64,000 nucleotides of DNA from Acanthosoma haemorrhoidale. Lineage: Eukaryota; Arthropoda; Insecta; Hemiptera; Acanthosomatidae. How positions within the stretch are numbered: the first letter of the stretch is position 1; every line of letters starts with the position of its first letter. Positions 53,801 to 64,000 of the stretch are shown piece by piece. The stretch covers positions 1,116,001-1,180,000 of the forward strand of contig CAKNEZ010000003.1 of assembly GCA_930367205.1 (NCBI GenBank). Direction: 5' to 3'. The notes beneath the pieces were generated by a model. The model made no database searches and was not told the DNA's origin. It saw only the letters and a program-made list of their open reading frames with translations. The position numbers and the translations under genes were made by a program.

Positions 53801-56370
53801 GATTTCCTACATAACAAAGGATGAATGTTTTTCTTTCAACTGTGGATTTACAAATGTAAAACCAAAAAATTCTACCATTTACTTGAAGTAACAAAAAGCT
53901 TAGTCACTTTTTTCATTAGCTGCTCAAGATAACAAATTTTAAAAAACAATCACAAAGAAACACTATCATTTACGTTCTGTTCCTATTGTCTTCTATCATA
54001 TTTTCTATCTTCGATGAAACATACCAAGTCTAAAACTGACCGAGTGTCCAGATATTATAATAAATACTTATTATCTTATAAAAGTAATTAATAATAAATA
54101 AATATCCTTGCAAGGGCAAACCATATAAAATACATCTTAAAATAAGGTTGAATGGAACTATATAGTTGCATACTTTTAAGGAAGTTAAGCTGCTACATAA
54201 TTATTCTGAGAAAGAAGCTGTTCTCCTTTGCCTCTGGATTTACAAAAGTAAATCAAATAATACAATTAATTTTTAAATTTCAGAAACAAAACATTCAGTC
54301 ATTTTGCATTGCTTAGTTGGTCAAACACTTATAATATAGCAAAGGAACCGAAAACATTTTCATTCTTCAATTAAACACTATAGGCCGTAAAAGGGTCTAC
54401 TAGCAAGAGTTTTTGAAAAAATTTAAGAAAGCTCTCACACGATTGTATATTATTTTTAGGGCATACGGTAATCATAATGAAATATAAAATAATAAATTAT
54501 TATACTAAAAATTCATATTAATTAATGAAAGTTAAGTAATTACTTTTACGTTACTCAACTGTAAATGAATAGAGAAAAACATAAATAATTTGCAGCAGTA
54601 AAACATTGGACACTATCTATGTGCTAACTTTAAGGGGAGATGATAAATACATTCATAGGATAGGACCTTTCCTATTCTTTTGCTGATGCTCAACTTCATG
54701 ATTAATTCTGACATATATTCTTTCTTCAATAACACACGAGTTGAGTTCAAACCATCAATTAGCCGCACGCACGGTTGGTAAATTGTAATGTTTATATGAC
54801 AGTATTTCATGAATAAATGTATATTAATGACAGAGCATACCTGATTCATATTGCGATATTTATTACATTAAACTAAAAAATTATATTCATTTATTAAATA
54901 TGATTTCCTACATAACAAAGGATGAATGTTTTTCTTTCAACTGTGGATTTACAAATGTAAAACCAAAAAATTCTACCATTTACTTGAAGTAACAAAAAGC
55001 TTAGTCACTTTTTTCATTAGCTGCTCAAGATAACAAATTTTAAAAAACAATCACAAAGAAACACTATCATTTACGTTCTGTTCCTATTGTCTTCTATCAT
55101 ATTTTCTATCTTCGATGAAACATACCAAGTCTAAAACTGACCGAGTGTCCAGATATTATAATAAATACTTATTATCTTATAAAAGTAATTAATAATAAAT
55201 AAATATCCTTGCAAGGGCAAACCATATAAAATACATCTTAAAATAAGGTTGAATGGAACTATATAGTTGCATACTTTTAAGGAAGTTAAGCTGCTACATA
55301 ATTATTCTGAGAAAGAAGCTGTTCTCCTTTGCCTCTGGATTTACAAAAGTAAATCAAATAATACAATTAATTTTTAAATTTCAGAAACAAAACATTCAGT
55401 CATTTTGCATTGCTTAGTTGGTCAAACACTTATAATATAGCAAAGGAACCGAAAACATTTTCATTCTTCAATTAAACACTATAGGCCGTAAAAGGGTCTA
55501 CTAGCAAGAGTTTTTGAAAAAATTTAAGAAAGCTCTCACACGATTGTATATTATTTTTAGGGCATACGGTAATCATAATGAAATATAAAATAATAAATTA
55601 TTATACTAAAAATTCATATTAATTAATGAAAGTTAAGTAATTACTTTTACGTTACTCAACTGTAAATGAATAGAGAAAAACATAAATAATTTGCAGCAGT
55701 AAAACATTGGACACTATCTATGTGCTAACTTTAAGGGGAGATGATAAATACATTCATAGGATAGGACCTTTCCTATTCTTTTGCTGATGCTCAACTTCAT
55801 GATTAATTCTGACATATATTCTTTCTTCAATAACACACGAGTTGAGTTCAAACCATCAATTAGCCGCACGCACGGTTGGTAAATTGTAATGTTTATATGA
55901 CAGTATTTCATGAATAAATGTATATTAATGACAGAGCATACCTGATTCATATTGTGATATTTATTACATTAAACTAAAAAATTATATTCATTTATTAAAT
56001 ATGATTTCCTACATAACAAAGGATGAATGTTTTTCTTTCAACTGTGGATTTACAAATGTAAAACCAAAAAATTCTACCATTTACTTGAAGTAACAAAAAG
56101 CTTAGTCACTTTTTTCATTAGCTGCTCAAGATAACAAATTTTAAAAAACAATCACAAAGAAACACTATCATTTACGTTCTGTTCCTATTGTCTTCTATCA
56201 TATTTTCTATCTTCGATGAAACATACCAAGTCCAAAACTGACCGAGTGTCCAGATATTATAATAAATACTTATTATCTTATAAAAGTAATTAATAATAAA
56301 TAAATATCCTTGCAAGGGCAAACCATATAAAATACATCTTAAAATAAGGTTGAATGGAACTATATAGTTG

Positions 56371-57077
56371 CATACTTTTAAGGAAGTTAAGCTGCTACAT
56401 AATTATTCTGAGAAAGAAGCTGTTCTCCTTTGCCTCTGGATTTACAAAAGTAAATCAAATAATACAATTAATTTTTAAATTTCAGAAACAAAACATTCAG
56501 TCATTTTGCATTGCTTAGTTGGTCAAACACTTATAATATAGCAAAGGAACCGAAAACATTTTCATTCTTCAATTAAACACTATAGGCCGTAAAAGGGTCT
56601 ACTAGCAAGAGTTTTTGAAAAAATTTAAGAAAGCTCTCACACGATTGTATATTATTTTTAGGGCATACGGTAATCATAATGAAATATAAAATAATAAATT
56701 ATTATACTAAAAATTCATATTAATTAATGAAAGTTAAGTAATTACTTTTACGTTACTCAACTGTAAATGAATAGAGAAAAACATAAATAATTTGCAGCAG
56801 TAAAACATTGGACACTATCTATGTGCTAACTTTAAGGCGAGATGATAAATACATTCATAGGATAGGACCTTTCCTATTCTTTTGCTGATGCTCAACTTCA
56901 TGATTAATTCTGACATATATTCTTTCTTCAATAACACACGAGTTGAGTTTAAACCATCAATTAGCAGCACGCACCAATTACCATTTACTTGAAGTAACAA
57001 AAAGCTTAGTCACTTTTTTCATTAGCTGCTCAACATAACAATAACAATTTAAAAAAACAATCACAAAGAAACACTAT
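56371..57077. repeat. Truncated satellite monomer left of element copy 2
   Basis: Same structure as 41834-42540: same internal deletion (CACGCACC joined to ACCATTTAC), same CAACATAACAATAACAA variant, same end AAACACTAT immediately before the LTR. Identity of this unusual flank is direct evidence that the flank and element were copied together. Confidence 0.85.
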
Positions 57078-57960
57078 TGTGGAAGAAGGGGCTAGTAAAA
57101 TTACGTCGCCGAACTTCTGTCCCTTGCAAATTACCGGCTGTGAAATTCAGAAAAAAAGTTCAAGAATGTGTGCCTGCATTTTCCCAGAAAAACAACAAAA
57201 AACAAGATTGTGTACACAAAATATAATTGAGGAAAGATTATACAAAAAAACTAAAATTATAAACTAGCAATACATATGTAATGATCGTATATATAAACAA
57301 AAAAAAAAAGTAATGTTAGCAACTGGGTTAGTAATTTAAAAATAAAATGAAAGAAACGTAGATAACAAAAACATAAATGTCTTTACGCTTTAATATAAAT
57401 GAAAATGGATTAAATCCTATATTTACTAAATTTTACAGTGTCAATCACTAAAAGTCAATAGCCTTCTGTTCTTGCAAGTAAAAGGATGGTGTGAGCTGAA
57501 TCCGGAGATAACTGGTGTATGTACTAGCAAAATAACCTCTTACCGGAGATCCCAAAGTGGAGAAGAAAAAATTCTTCTCGATGTTCACTCTCCAAACAAT
57601 TGGTAGCGTGGGTGGGTGGTGGATATACGGTGTACAGTCAGCGATGAAGAAGTAGTGTGAATGTGGGGTCAACATCAATCATAAAACTTCCAAGCGTCCT
57701 TCTTCGTTCGCAACTTTCAGGGAACTGAGCCAGTAATTCGATGACGATCGGAGTTGATCCGCCATTCCAAAACAAATGCCGATCGCCTTAGAGGTCACCT
57801 TATCACTTGCTTAGACGTACACAACCTTAATTCCTAATTATACATCTCAATACAACAAAATATTACAATCTTGTTTTTTTTCTTTTAACAAATAAAATAA
57901 AATTAATCGTTATAATTACGAGAGTGAAAAAAAATAATAAAAAATAATTGGGACCCAACA
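57078..57960 (-). repeat. 3' LTR of element copy 2
   Basis: 883 bp with the same TGTTGGG...CTTCCACA ends as copy 1. The 10-bp length difference comes from a tandem duplication of an AATAAAAAAT-like string near 57935-57946, just inside the 5' end of the LTR. Confidence 0.88.
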
Positions 57961-57962
57961 TA

Positions 57963-57971
57963 CCGCCCACC
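57963..57971 (-). promoter_or_regulatory. Polypurine tract of element copy 2
   Basis: GGTGGGCGG in element orientation, 2 bp before the LTR, identical to copy 1. Confidence 0.7.
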
Positions 57972-58007
57972 AAATTTGCGCAGAAAATTTCCAGGTAGAT
58001 TAACACA

Positions 58008-58340
58008 CTATGGAGGTAACAATGGAGCTAGGCGCGAAACGGAACGGGTATACTCGTTTGTAGAGGTTTTCACCTTTACTACCCTGACAATCCCGTCTTG
58101 TCCAGGAAAAACTTCTTTAATGCGCCCTACAGGCCAACTGAGGGGAGGTACATTAGGGTCAATAAGAAGCACAAGTGTGCCGATATTTACATTTGCCGAT
58201 TCAGTAGTCCATTTACTACGTTGTTGTAGGCAATGTAAGTAGTCCCGTCGCCATTGTTTCCAAATATTGCCTATGCAGCGATGAATGAGATTCCATCTCG
58301 AGATTGGATGGCGCGATTGACTCTTGTTCTGGCAGAGCAA
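58008..58340 (-). pseudogene. Pol C-terminal domain following integrase, copy 2
   Basis: Same 110-codon reading as in copy 1, with KQWRRDYLHCLQQRSKW, LVLLIDPNVPPL and the terminal LAPLLPP before a TAG at 58008-58010. It is out of frame with the integrase core because of the shared frameshift. No amino-acid difference from copy 1 was noticed in this part. Confidence 0.82.
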
Positions 58341-58638
58341 CTAGAGGGGCACCAATCAGGAAATTAACCGGCGTCAAGACATCCAAGTCTTCTGGTGATG
58401 ATGAAATAGGATGCATGGGTCGAGAATTCAAAATCGCTTCTATGCGATTTGCGATGGTGGAGAGTTCTTCAAACGTAAGGGATTGGCAATCCATTACTCT
58501 CCTAAGGTGGTACTTAAACGACTTCACACCAGCCTCCCACAAACCACCGAAATGAGGTGCGAATGGAGGGATAAAACTCCATTTCATTTCTCGATTGACG
58601 AAGTAGTTTTCGATGTCCTTTTTCAGGGAGTAGGTATT
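58317..58638 (-). pseudogene. Integrase core end with the DDE glutamate, copy 2
   Basis: Carries GGLWEAGVKS with the glutamate at 58534-58536, then LNSRPMHPISSS and LTPVNFLIGAPL. Gly in LIGAPL, where copy 1 has Ser, is one of the few coding differences between the copies. The fragment is cut off upstream by the in-frame TGA at 58639-58641 and downstream by the frameshift. Confidence 0.85.
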
Positions 58639-59916
58639 TCACCAGGAGTATAGCTCTTTTAAATGTCGTGACGCTCCTACAAAATTTGTTCCATTATCGG
58701 AGAACATTCTGCTGGGTAGTCCTCTTCGAGCTATAAATCTGTCTAAACAGGCTAAGAAAGCTACTGTTGTCGATTGCGACACGATCTCAATGTGCAACGC
58801 CTTTGTGCTCATGCACACAAATAAGCAGGCATACGCTTTGCCGAGGGCAGCCTTACGGTGAGAGGATTCACGGATTGAGAATGGACCAGCGAAATCAATC
58901 CCGACATTCATAAAGGGTCGGCCTTGGTCGAATCTTGACATTGGCAAATTTCCCATGTAAGGTATGTAAGGTCTTACTTTTAGGCGATGGCATTTCAAAC
59001 ATCGGTGAATTCGAGTGCGTATCAGACGTCTTGCTGAAATAATCCAATAATGATGACGTAGTATTGAATGGAGGAGCTGATGTCCAGCATGTAAATAAAC
59101 AATATGGTAGTGGTCGACAAGTAGTTCCACAAAATGTGATTTAGTGGGTAACAACATGGGATGTTTAGCATCATAATTTATAGGGGCATTACTGAGGCGA
59201 CCGCCCACCCTGTACACTCCACGAGAATCGATGAAAACGGATAATGATTTTAGCGATGTTATAAGAGAAGGTTTGGAGCTTACAGAGGGGAAATGATGTC
59301 TTTGAACTATTTTCACCAAGGTGTGAGTAGCTTGACGAAGTTCCTCTAAGCTTAATTGACCTTTTCTCTTGGTTGAATGAGGGCGAGAATTTACGATAAA
59401 GCGTTGGACATATGCAAGTACTCTAATTAATTTGGAATAGGATGAGAATTTTTCAATAACTTCAAATAAAGACGATGCATTGGTTGTGGTAGCCACGATA
59501 GTACAAACTGGTTTTGTCTCAGGTAAGTCTGAACAATTCGATGATTTTGTTGGCTTAGTTAATGGCCATTCCGACAATGGTTTCTTCATCCAGTCAGGTC
59601 CCTTCCACCAAACTGAATGATTGACCAAGTCTGATGGAGAAGTTCCCCGAGACGCAATGTCGGCGGCATTATCTTCTGAACGAATGTGATGCCAATTAGG
59701 GAGAAAAGAGTTATCTAAAATTTTCACTATTCGATTGGCCACAAATGTTTTCAGTTGATGGACAGGTGTTTTTAACCACGATAAAACGGTGGAAGAATCA
59801 GACAACAAGAAAATAGAGGTTGGTTTTAATCGTTGTATAATGAGTTGAACAGATCGCAAAAGGTTGACAAGAAGTAGAGCAGCGCATAGTTCAAGCCTTG
59901 GAATTGAGAGGGTTTT
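58639..59916 (-). pseudogene. RNase H end, zinc-binding domain and integrase core start, copy 2
   Basis: The 406-residue reading shows no residue difference from copy 1. It contains FLLSDSSTVLSWL and DNAADIASRG of RNase H, WWKGPDWM, the HHCC zinc-binding residues (YLHAGH, CLKC), GIDFAGPF and FSDNGTNFVGA. It has no genuine start and ends at the shared TGA. Confidence 0.9.
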
Positions 59917-61190
59917 AATGGAGCTAATCGGGTTTTAGCGATCATCAGATGGGAGTCTGCTCTTTCCAATTGATCCTGAGAACGAAGATAGAGAACTGCC
60001 CCATAACCTAAAGAAGATGCGTCAGCGAATCCCACAACAGACATCTCTGCTGGGGAGTGTGGTTTAAGACCACGGGGAATCTTAATAGCTTCTAATTGCG
60101 CCAGATCTTTAAAGAGTATTTCCCAGGACTTGGAAATAGCAGGTGGGTCATCCCAGTCGAGTTTTTCTGACCATAATAGTTGAAGAATCGCCTTTGCTTT
60201 GAAGATAACTGGGGCGCAATATCCTAAAGGATCATACATCCTGGCAATAGTTGAAAGGATGTCTCGTTTAGTTAAAACCAAATCTCTTGAGTGTATTCGA
60301 TAGGTAAAATTATCCTGTTGAGGATCCCACTGCATTCCGAGTATTTTCACCACGTTATCTTCCAAACTAGCTAAGGAGATCATGGGTTTCGGCTCATTCA
60401 CCAAAACTGGTTCTAAGAGCTCCGTTGCATTGCTGCACCACTTTTTCAATTGAAAACCTCCTCGACTCATCAAGGCTACGAGTTCTCTTTGAAGTGCCTG
60501 TGCCTCTTCCAACGTATCAGCACCAGTCAATAAATCGTCAACATACATTTTCTTTAACAATGCTCGAGACGCATTAGGAAACTTGTTTCCATCATCTGCT
60601 ACGAGTTGTTGTATTACTCGAATTGCTAAAAAGGGAGAACATGAAAGTCCGAACGGTAAACAATTAAATTCGAATTCGGCTAGGTGATCGAAACTTTCAG
60701 CTCTAAAAAATAAATGAAGATATGAACGATCCTCTGGGGCAATCAAAATCTGCAAATATATTTGACAGATATCGGCTGTCATAACTATTTGCGGTAATCG
60801 AAATTTCAACAATACATCTGTGATCTCAGGTTGCAGTTTAGGACCACAAAGTAGGTAGTCATTGAGGGATCCATTAACGGTAGTAGCCGAACCATCAAAA
60901 ACTATACGCAATTTGGTACTTGTGCTCTTTTTTAATACACAGTGGTGCGGGAGAAAATATTTCCCCGTTTGAGAACTGGGTGATAAATAACATTTTTTTA
61001 AATATTCTTCGAAAACCTTTCCATATTCCAATTTTAGGGATGGTTCTCGTTCAAATTTCGTTTCCAAGTTTTTAAAACGTTTTAAGGCCATGAACCTGGA
61101 GCTTTCTAAGTTGAGAGGTTGCGTTTTAAAGGGTAAACGGACCCTGTATCTACCGGAGGGAGTTCGAGAGTGAGTCCTTTTAAAATGATC
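59913..61190 (-). pseudogene. Reverse transcriptase and start of RNase H, copy 2
   Basis: Same motif order as copy 1: LRIVFDGSA, TADICQIYLQI, LPFGLSCSPF, YVDD at 60534-60545, YDPLG, FADASSLGYGAV. The residue before VVGFADAS is Ser here. The 59913-59916 T run holds the shared one-base loss. Catalytic residues are intact, yet the frame is closed by a TAG upstream and the frameshift downstream. Confidence 0.92.
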
Positions 61191-61832
61191 CTAACTTTTT
61201 ATATCAAGTGGATTGCTTCTCGGAACATCATTTATTTCCTCGACTTCCCAAAAACGAGTCATCACCTGAGTTAACTCCTGAAGTTCAGATGAAGGTGTAG
61301 AATTAGCGAGCAAGGTAGTGCTGCAGAGAAATGGATTTGCCGTTGTAATGGGTCCTGATAAAATCCAACCAAGTGTGGTTTTTATGGCATTGGGAAATCC
61401 ATGAGCTGATTTTACTACCTCTCCTTCCAAGATTTCCCCAAGTAGATCAGCACCAACAAGAAATTCTATGGGCCCTGGCTGAATGAACATTGGATCTGCA
61501 AGATCTAAATGTTGATAATGTTGGACTACCGTATCCATGATGATTTCACAGGGCATCTCGTTGCTAATACAATCAATCACAATTGCGTATGTGTGATGCG
61601 CTGGCGATTCTACCTTAGTGGAAGAAATACTGCAATAAACTTGTTGCTTACAACCAGAAATAGGATGGCTCCCGAAACCAACCAAATTATGATCATTTGG
61701 AATAAGTGGCAAACGTAATCGCCTTGCACATTGTGAGGTGATAAAGGACCGTTGAGACCCACTATCAATTAGAGCTCCCACCAACTGGAAACAACCAAAG
61801 GAGTCTTTAATCTTTAATAGAGCCGTACCCAA
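61191..61832 (-). pseudogene. Aspartic protease region, 5'-truncated, copy 2
   Basis: 213 codons, identical in translation to copy 1, with ALIDSGSQRSF, LVGADLLGEI and TLGWILSG. It begins at the satellite junction at the same base as copy 1, without an ATG, and ends at the shared TAG at 61191-61193. Confidence 0.88.
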
Positions 61833-61835
61833 AAG

Positions 61836-64000
61836 AAAAGCTTAGTCACTTTTTTCATTAGCTGCTCAAGATAACAAATTTTAAAAAACAATCACAAAGA
61901 AACACTATCATTTACGTTCTGTTCCTATTGTCTTCTATCATATTTTCTATCTTCGATGAAACATACCAAGTCCAAAACTGACCGAGTGTCCAGATATTAT
62001 AATAAATACTTATTATCTTATAAAAGTAATTAATAATAAATAAATATCCTCTCAAGGGCAAACCATATAAAATACATCTTAAAATAAGGTTGAATGGAAC
62101 TATATAGTTGCATACTTTTAAGGAAGTTAAGCTGCTACATAATTATTCTGAGAAAGAAGCTGTTCTGCTTTGCCTCTGGATTTACAAAAGTAAATCAAAT
62201 AATACAATTAATTTTTAAATTTCAGAAACAAAACATTCAGTCATTCTGCATTGCTTAGCTGGTCAAACACTTAAAATAAAGCAAAGGAACCGAAAACATT
62301 TTCATTCTTCAATTAAACACTAGAGGCCGTAAAAGGGTCTACTAGCAAGAGTTTTTGAAAACATTTAAGAAAGCTCTCACACGAATGTATATTATTTTCA
62401 GGGCATACGGTAATCATAATGAAATATAAAATAATAAATTATTATACTAAAAATTCATATTAATTAATGAAAGTTAAGTAATTACTTTTACGTTACTCAA
62501 CTGTAAATGAATAGAGAAAAACATAAATAATTTGCAGCAGTAAAATATTGGACCCTATCAATGTGCTAACTTTAAGGCGTGATGATAAATACATTCATAG
62601 GATAGGACCTTCCTTATTCATTTTCTGATGTTCAACTTCATGATTAATTCTGACATATATTCTTTCTTCAATAACACACGAGTTGAGTTTAAACCATCAA
62701 TTAGCAGCACGCACCGTTGGTAAATTGTAATGTTTATCTGACAGTATTTCATGAATAAATGTATATTAATGACAGGGCATACCTGATTCATATTGCGATA
62801 TTTATTACATTAAACTAAAAAATTATATTCATTTATTAAATATGATTTCCTACATAACAAAGGATGAATGTTTTTCTTTCAACTGTGGATTTACAAATGT
62901 AAAACCAAAAAATTCTACCATTTACTTGAAGTAACAAAAAGCTTAGTCACTTTTTTCATTAGCTGCTCAAGATAACAAATTTTAAAAAACAATCACAAAG
63001 AAACACTATCATTTACGTTCTGTTCCTAATGTCTTCTATCATATTTTCTATCTTCGATGAAACATACCAAGTCCAAAACTGACCGAGTGTCCAGATATTA
63101 TAATAGATACTTATTATCTTATAAAAGTAATTAATAATAAATAAATATCCCTGCAAGGGAAAACCATATAAAATACATCTTACAATAAGGTTGAATGGAA
63201 CTATATAGTTGCATACTTTTAAGGAAGTTAAGCTACTACATAATTATTCTGAAAAAGAAGCTGTTCTGCTTTGCCTCTGGATTTACAAAAGTGAATCAAA
63301 TAATACAATTAATTTTTAAATTTCAGAAACAAAACATTCAGTCATTCTGCATTGCTTAGTTGGTCAAACACTTAAAATATAGCAAAGGAACCCAAAACAT
63401 TTTCATTCTTCAATTAAACACTAGAGGCCGTAAAAGGGTCTACTAGCAAGAGTTTTTGAAAACATTTAAGAAAGCTCTCACACGAATGTATATTATTTTC
63501 AGGGCATACGGTAATCATAATGAAATATAAAATAATAAATTATTATACTAAAAATTCATATTAATTAATGAAAGTTAAGTAATTACTTTTACGTTACTCA
63601 ACTGTAAATGAATAGAGAAAAACATAAATAATTTGCAGCAGTAAAACATTGGACACTATCTATGTGCTAACTTGAAGGCGAGATGATAAATACATTCATA
63701 GGATAGGACCTTTCCTATTCTTTTGCTGATGCTCAACTTCATGATTAATTCTGACATATATTCTTTCTTCAATAACACACGAGTTGAGTTCAAACCATCA
63801 ATTAGCCGCACGCACGGTTGGTAAATTGTAATGTTTATATGACAGTATTTCATGAATAAATGTATATTAATGACAGGGCATACCTGATTCATATTGCGAT
63901 ATTTATTACATTAAACTAAAAAATTATATTCATTTATTAAATATGATTTCCTACATAACAAAGGATGAATGTTTTTCTTTCAACTGTGGATTTACAAATG
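61836..64000. repeat. Satellite array C right of element copy 2
   Basis: A partial unit (61836-62110) with the CCTCTCAAGG allele, a complete unit (62111-63211), and a unit clipped by the window end (63212-64000). Unit 62111 is a hybrid: diverged alleles (ACTAGAGG, TATTGGACCC, GGCGTGATG, AGCAGCACGC, TTATCTGACAG) up to about 62740, then standard alleles from 62784. Unit 63212 has private GCTACTACAT, GAAAAAGAAG and GTGAATC alleles plus AACTTGAAGG, shared only with the unit at 18715. Confidence 0.93.

Larger units (their letters stand above)
47289..57077. repeat. Satellite array B between the two elements
   Basis: Satellite resumes mid-monomer at AAAAGCTTAGTC (47289). A 275-bp partial unit is followed by complete units starting at 47564 (1100 bp), 48664, 49765, 50866, 51967, 53068, 54169 and 55270, and by a truncated unit (56371-57077). 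Units 47564 and 49765 are of a strongly diverged type. Units 50866 and 51967 are of the homogenised type of 31925-38530. Units 54169 and 55270 share AAGGGGAG with unit 40733. No gene is seen. Confidence 0.95.
57078..61835 (-). mobile_element. BEL/Pao-type LTR retrotransposon remnant, copy 2, duplicated with its flanks
   Basis: 4758 bp and nearly identical to copy 1 at an offset of 14,537 bp (LTR left end) to 14,547 bp (pol). It has the same truncation point in the protease, the same in-frame stops (61191-61193 and 58639-58641), and the same frameshifts (59913-59916 and about 58297-58342). Differences seen are a 10-bp insertion in the LTR near 57935, Ser for Tyr before VVGFADAS, and Gly for Ser in LIGAPL. 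It is a segmental copy, not an independent insertion. Confidence 0.93.
53068..64000. repeat. Composite higher-order block, period 2 (clipped by window end)
   Basis: Units 53068, 54169 and 55270, a truncated unit (56371-57077), element copy 2 (57078-61835), a partial unit (61836-62110), unit 62111 and a clipped unit from 63212. Correspondence with period 1 is 14,537 bp on the left and 14,547 bp on the right. Similarity to period 1 ends inside unit 62111 near 62784, where this copy returns to standard alleles while 48241 onward keeps diverged ones. Confidence 0.72.

Overview
The window is a eukaryotic, almost certainly metazoan and probably arthropod, heterochromatic satellite locus. It is dominated by a very A+T-rich tandem satellite with a monomer of 1101 bp, sometimes 1100 bp. 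I count 47 complete monomers plus five truncated or partial ones. The array is broken twice by the same 5'-truncated, defective BEL/Pao-type LTR retrotransposon remnant, on the minus strand. The taxon is inferred only from the BEL/Pao family, which is confined to animals and common in insects, and from base composition. No host gene, tRNA, rRNA, CRISPR array or bacterial signal was seen.

Layout. Array A (1-42540) holds 38 complete monomers and one truncated monomer. Element copy 1 (42541-47288) reads, in element orientation, protease, reverse transcriptase, RNase H, integrase, C-terminal domain, polypurine tract and 3' LTR. Array B (47289-57077) holds a partial monomer, eight complete monomers and a truncated monomer. 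Element copy 2 (57078-61835) is nearly identical to copy 1. Array C (61836-64000) holds a partial, one complete and one window-clipped monomer.

How it fits together. Both elements have the same 5' truncation, the same two in-frame stops, the same two frameshifts and the same deleted flanking monomer. Copy 2 therefore arose by amplification of the satellite array with the dead element inside it, not by a second transposition. The composite period is 14,537 bp measured on the left flank and 14,547 bp on the right, the difference being a 10-bp indel in the LTR. Elsewhere the array shows a 4-monomer (4404 bp) higher-order period, a run of six near-identical monomers, a diverged monomer type found only beside the element, and mosaic marker patterns that indicate unequal exchange and gene conversion. 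The monomer also carries a diverged internal duplication about 705 bp apart, each half with a short dyad motif. The only coding material is the defective pol region; the recurrent short minus-strand ORF in each monomer is judged fortuitous.
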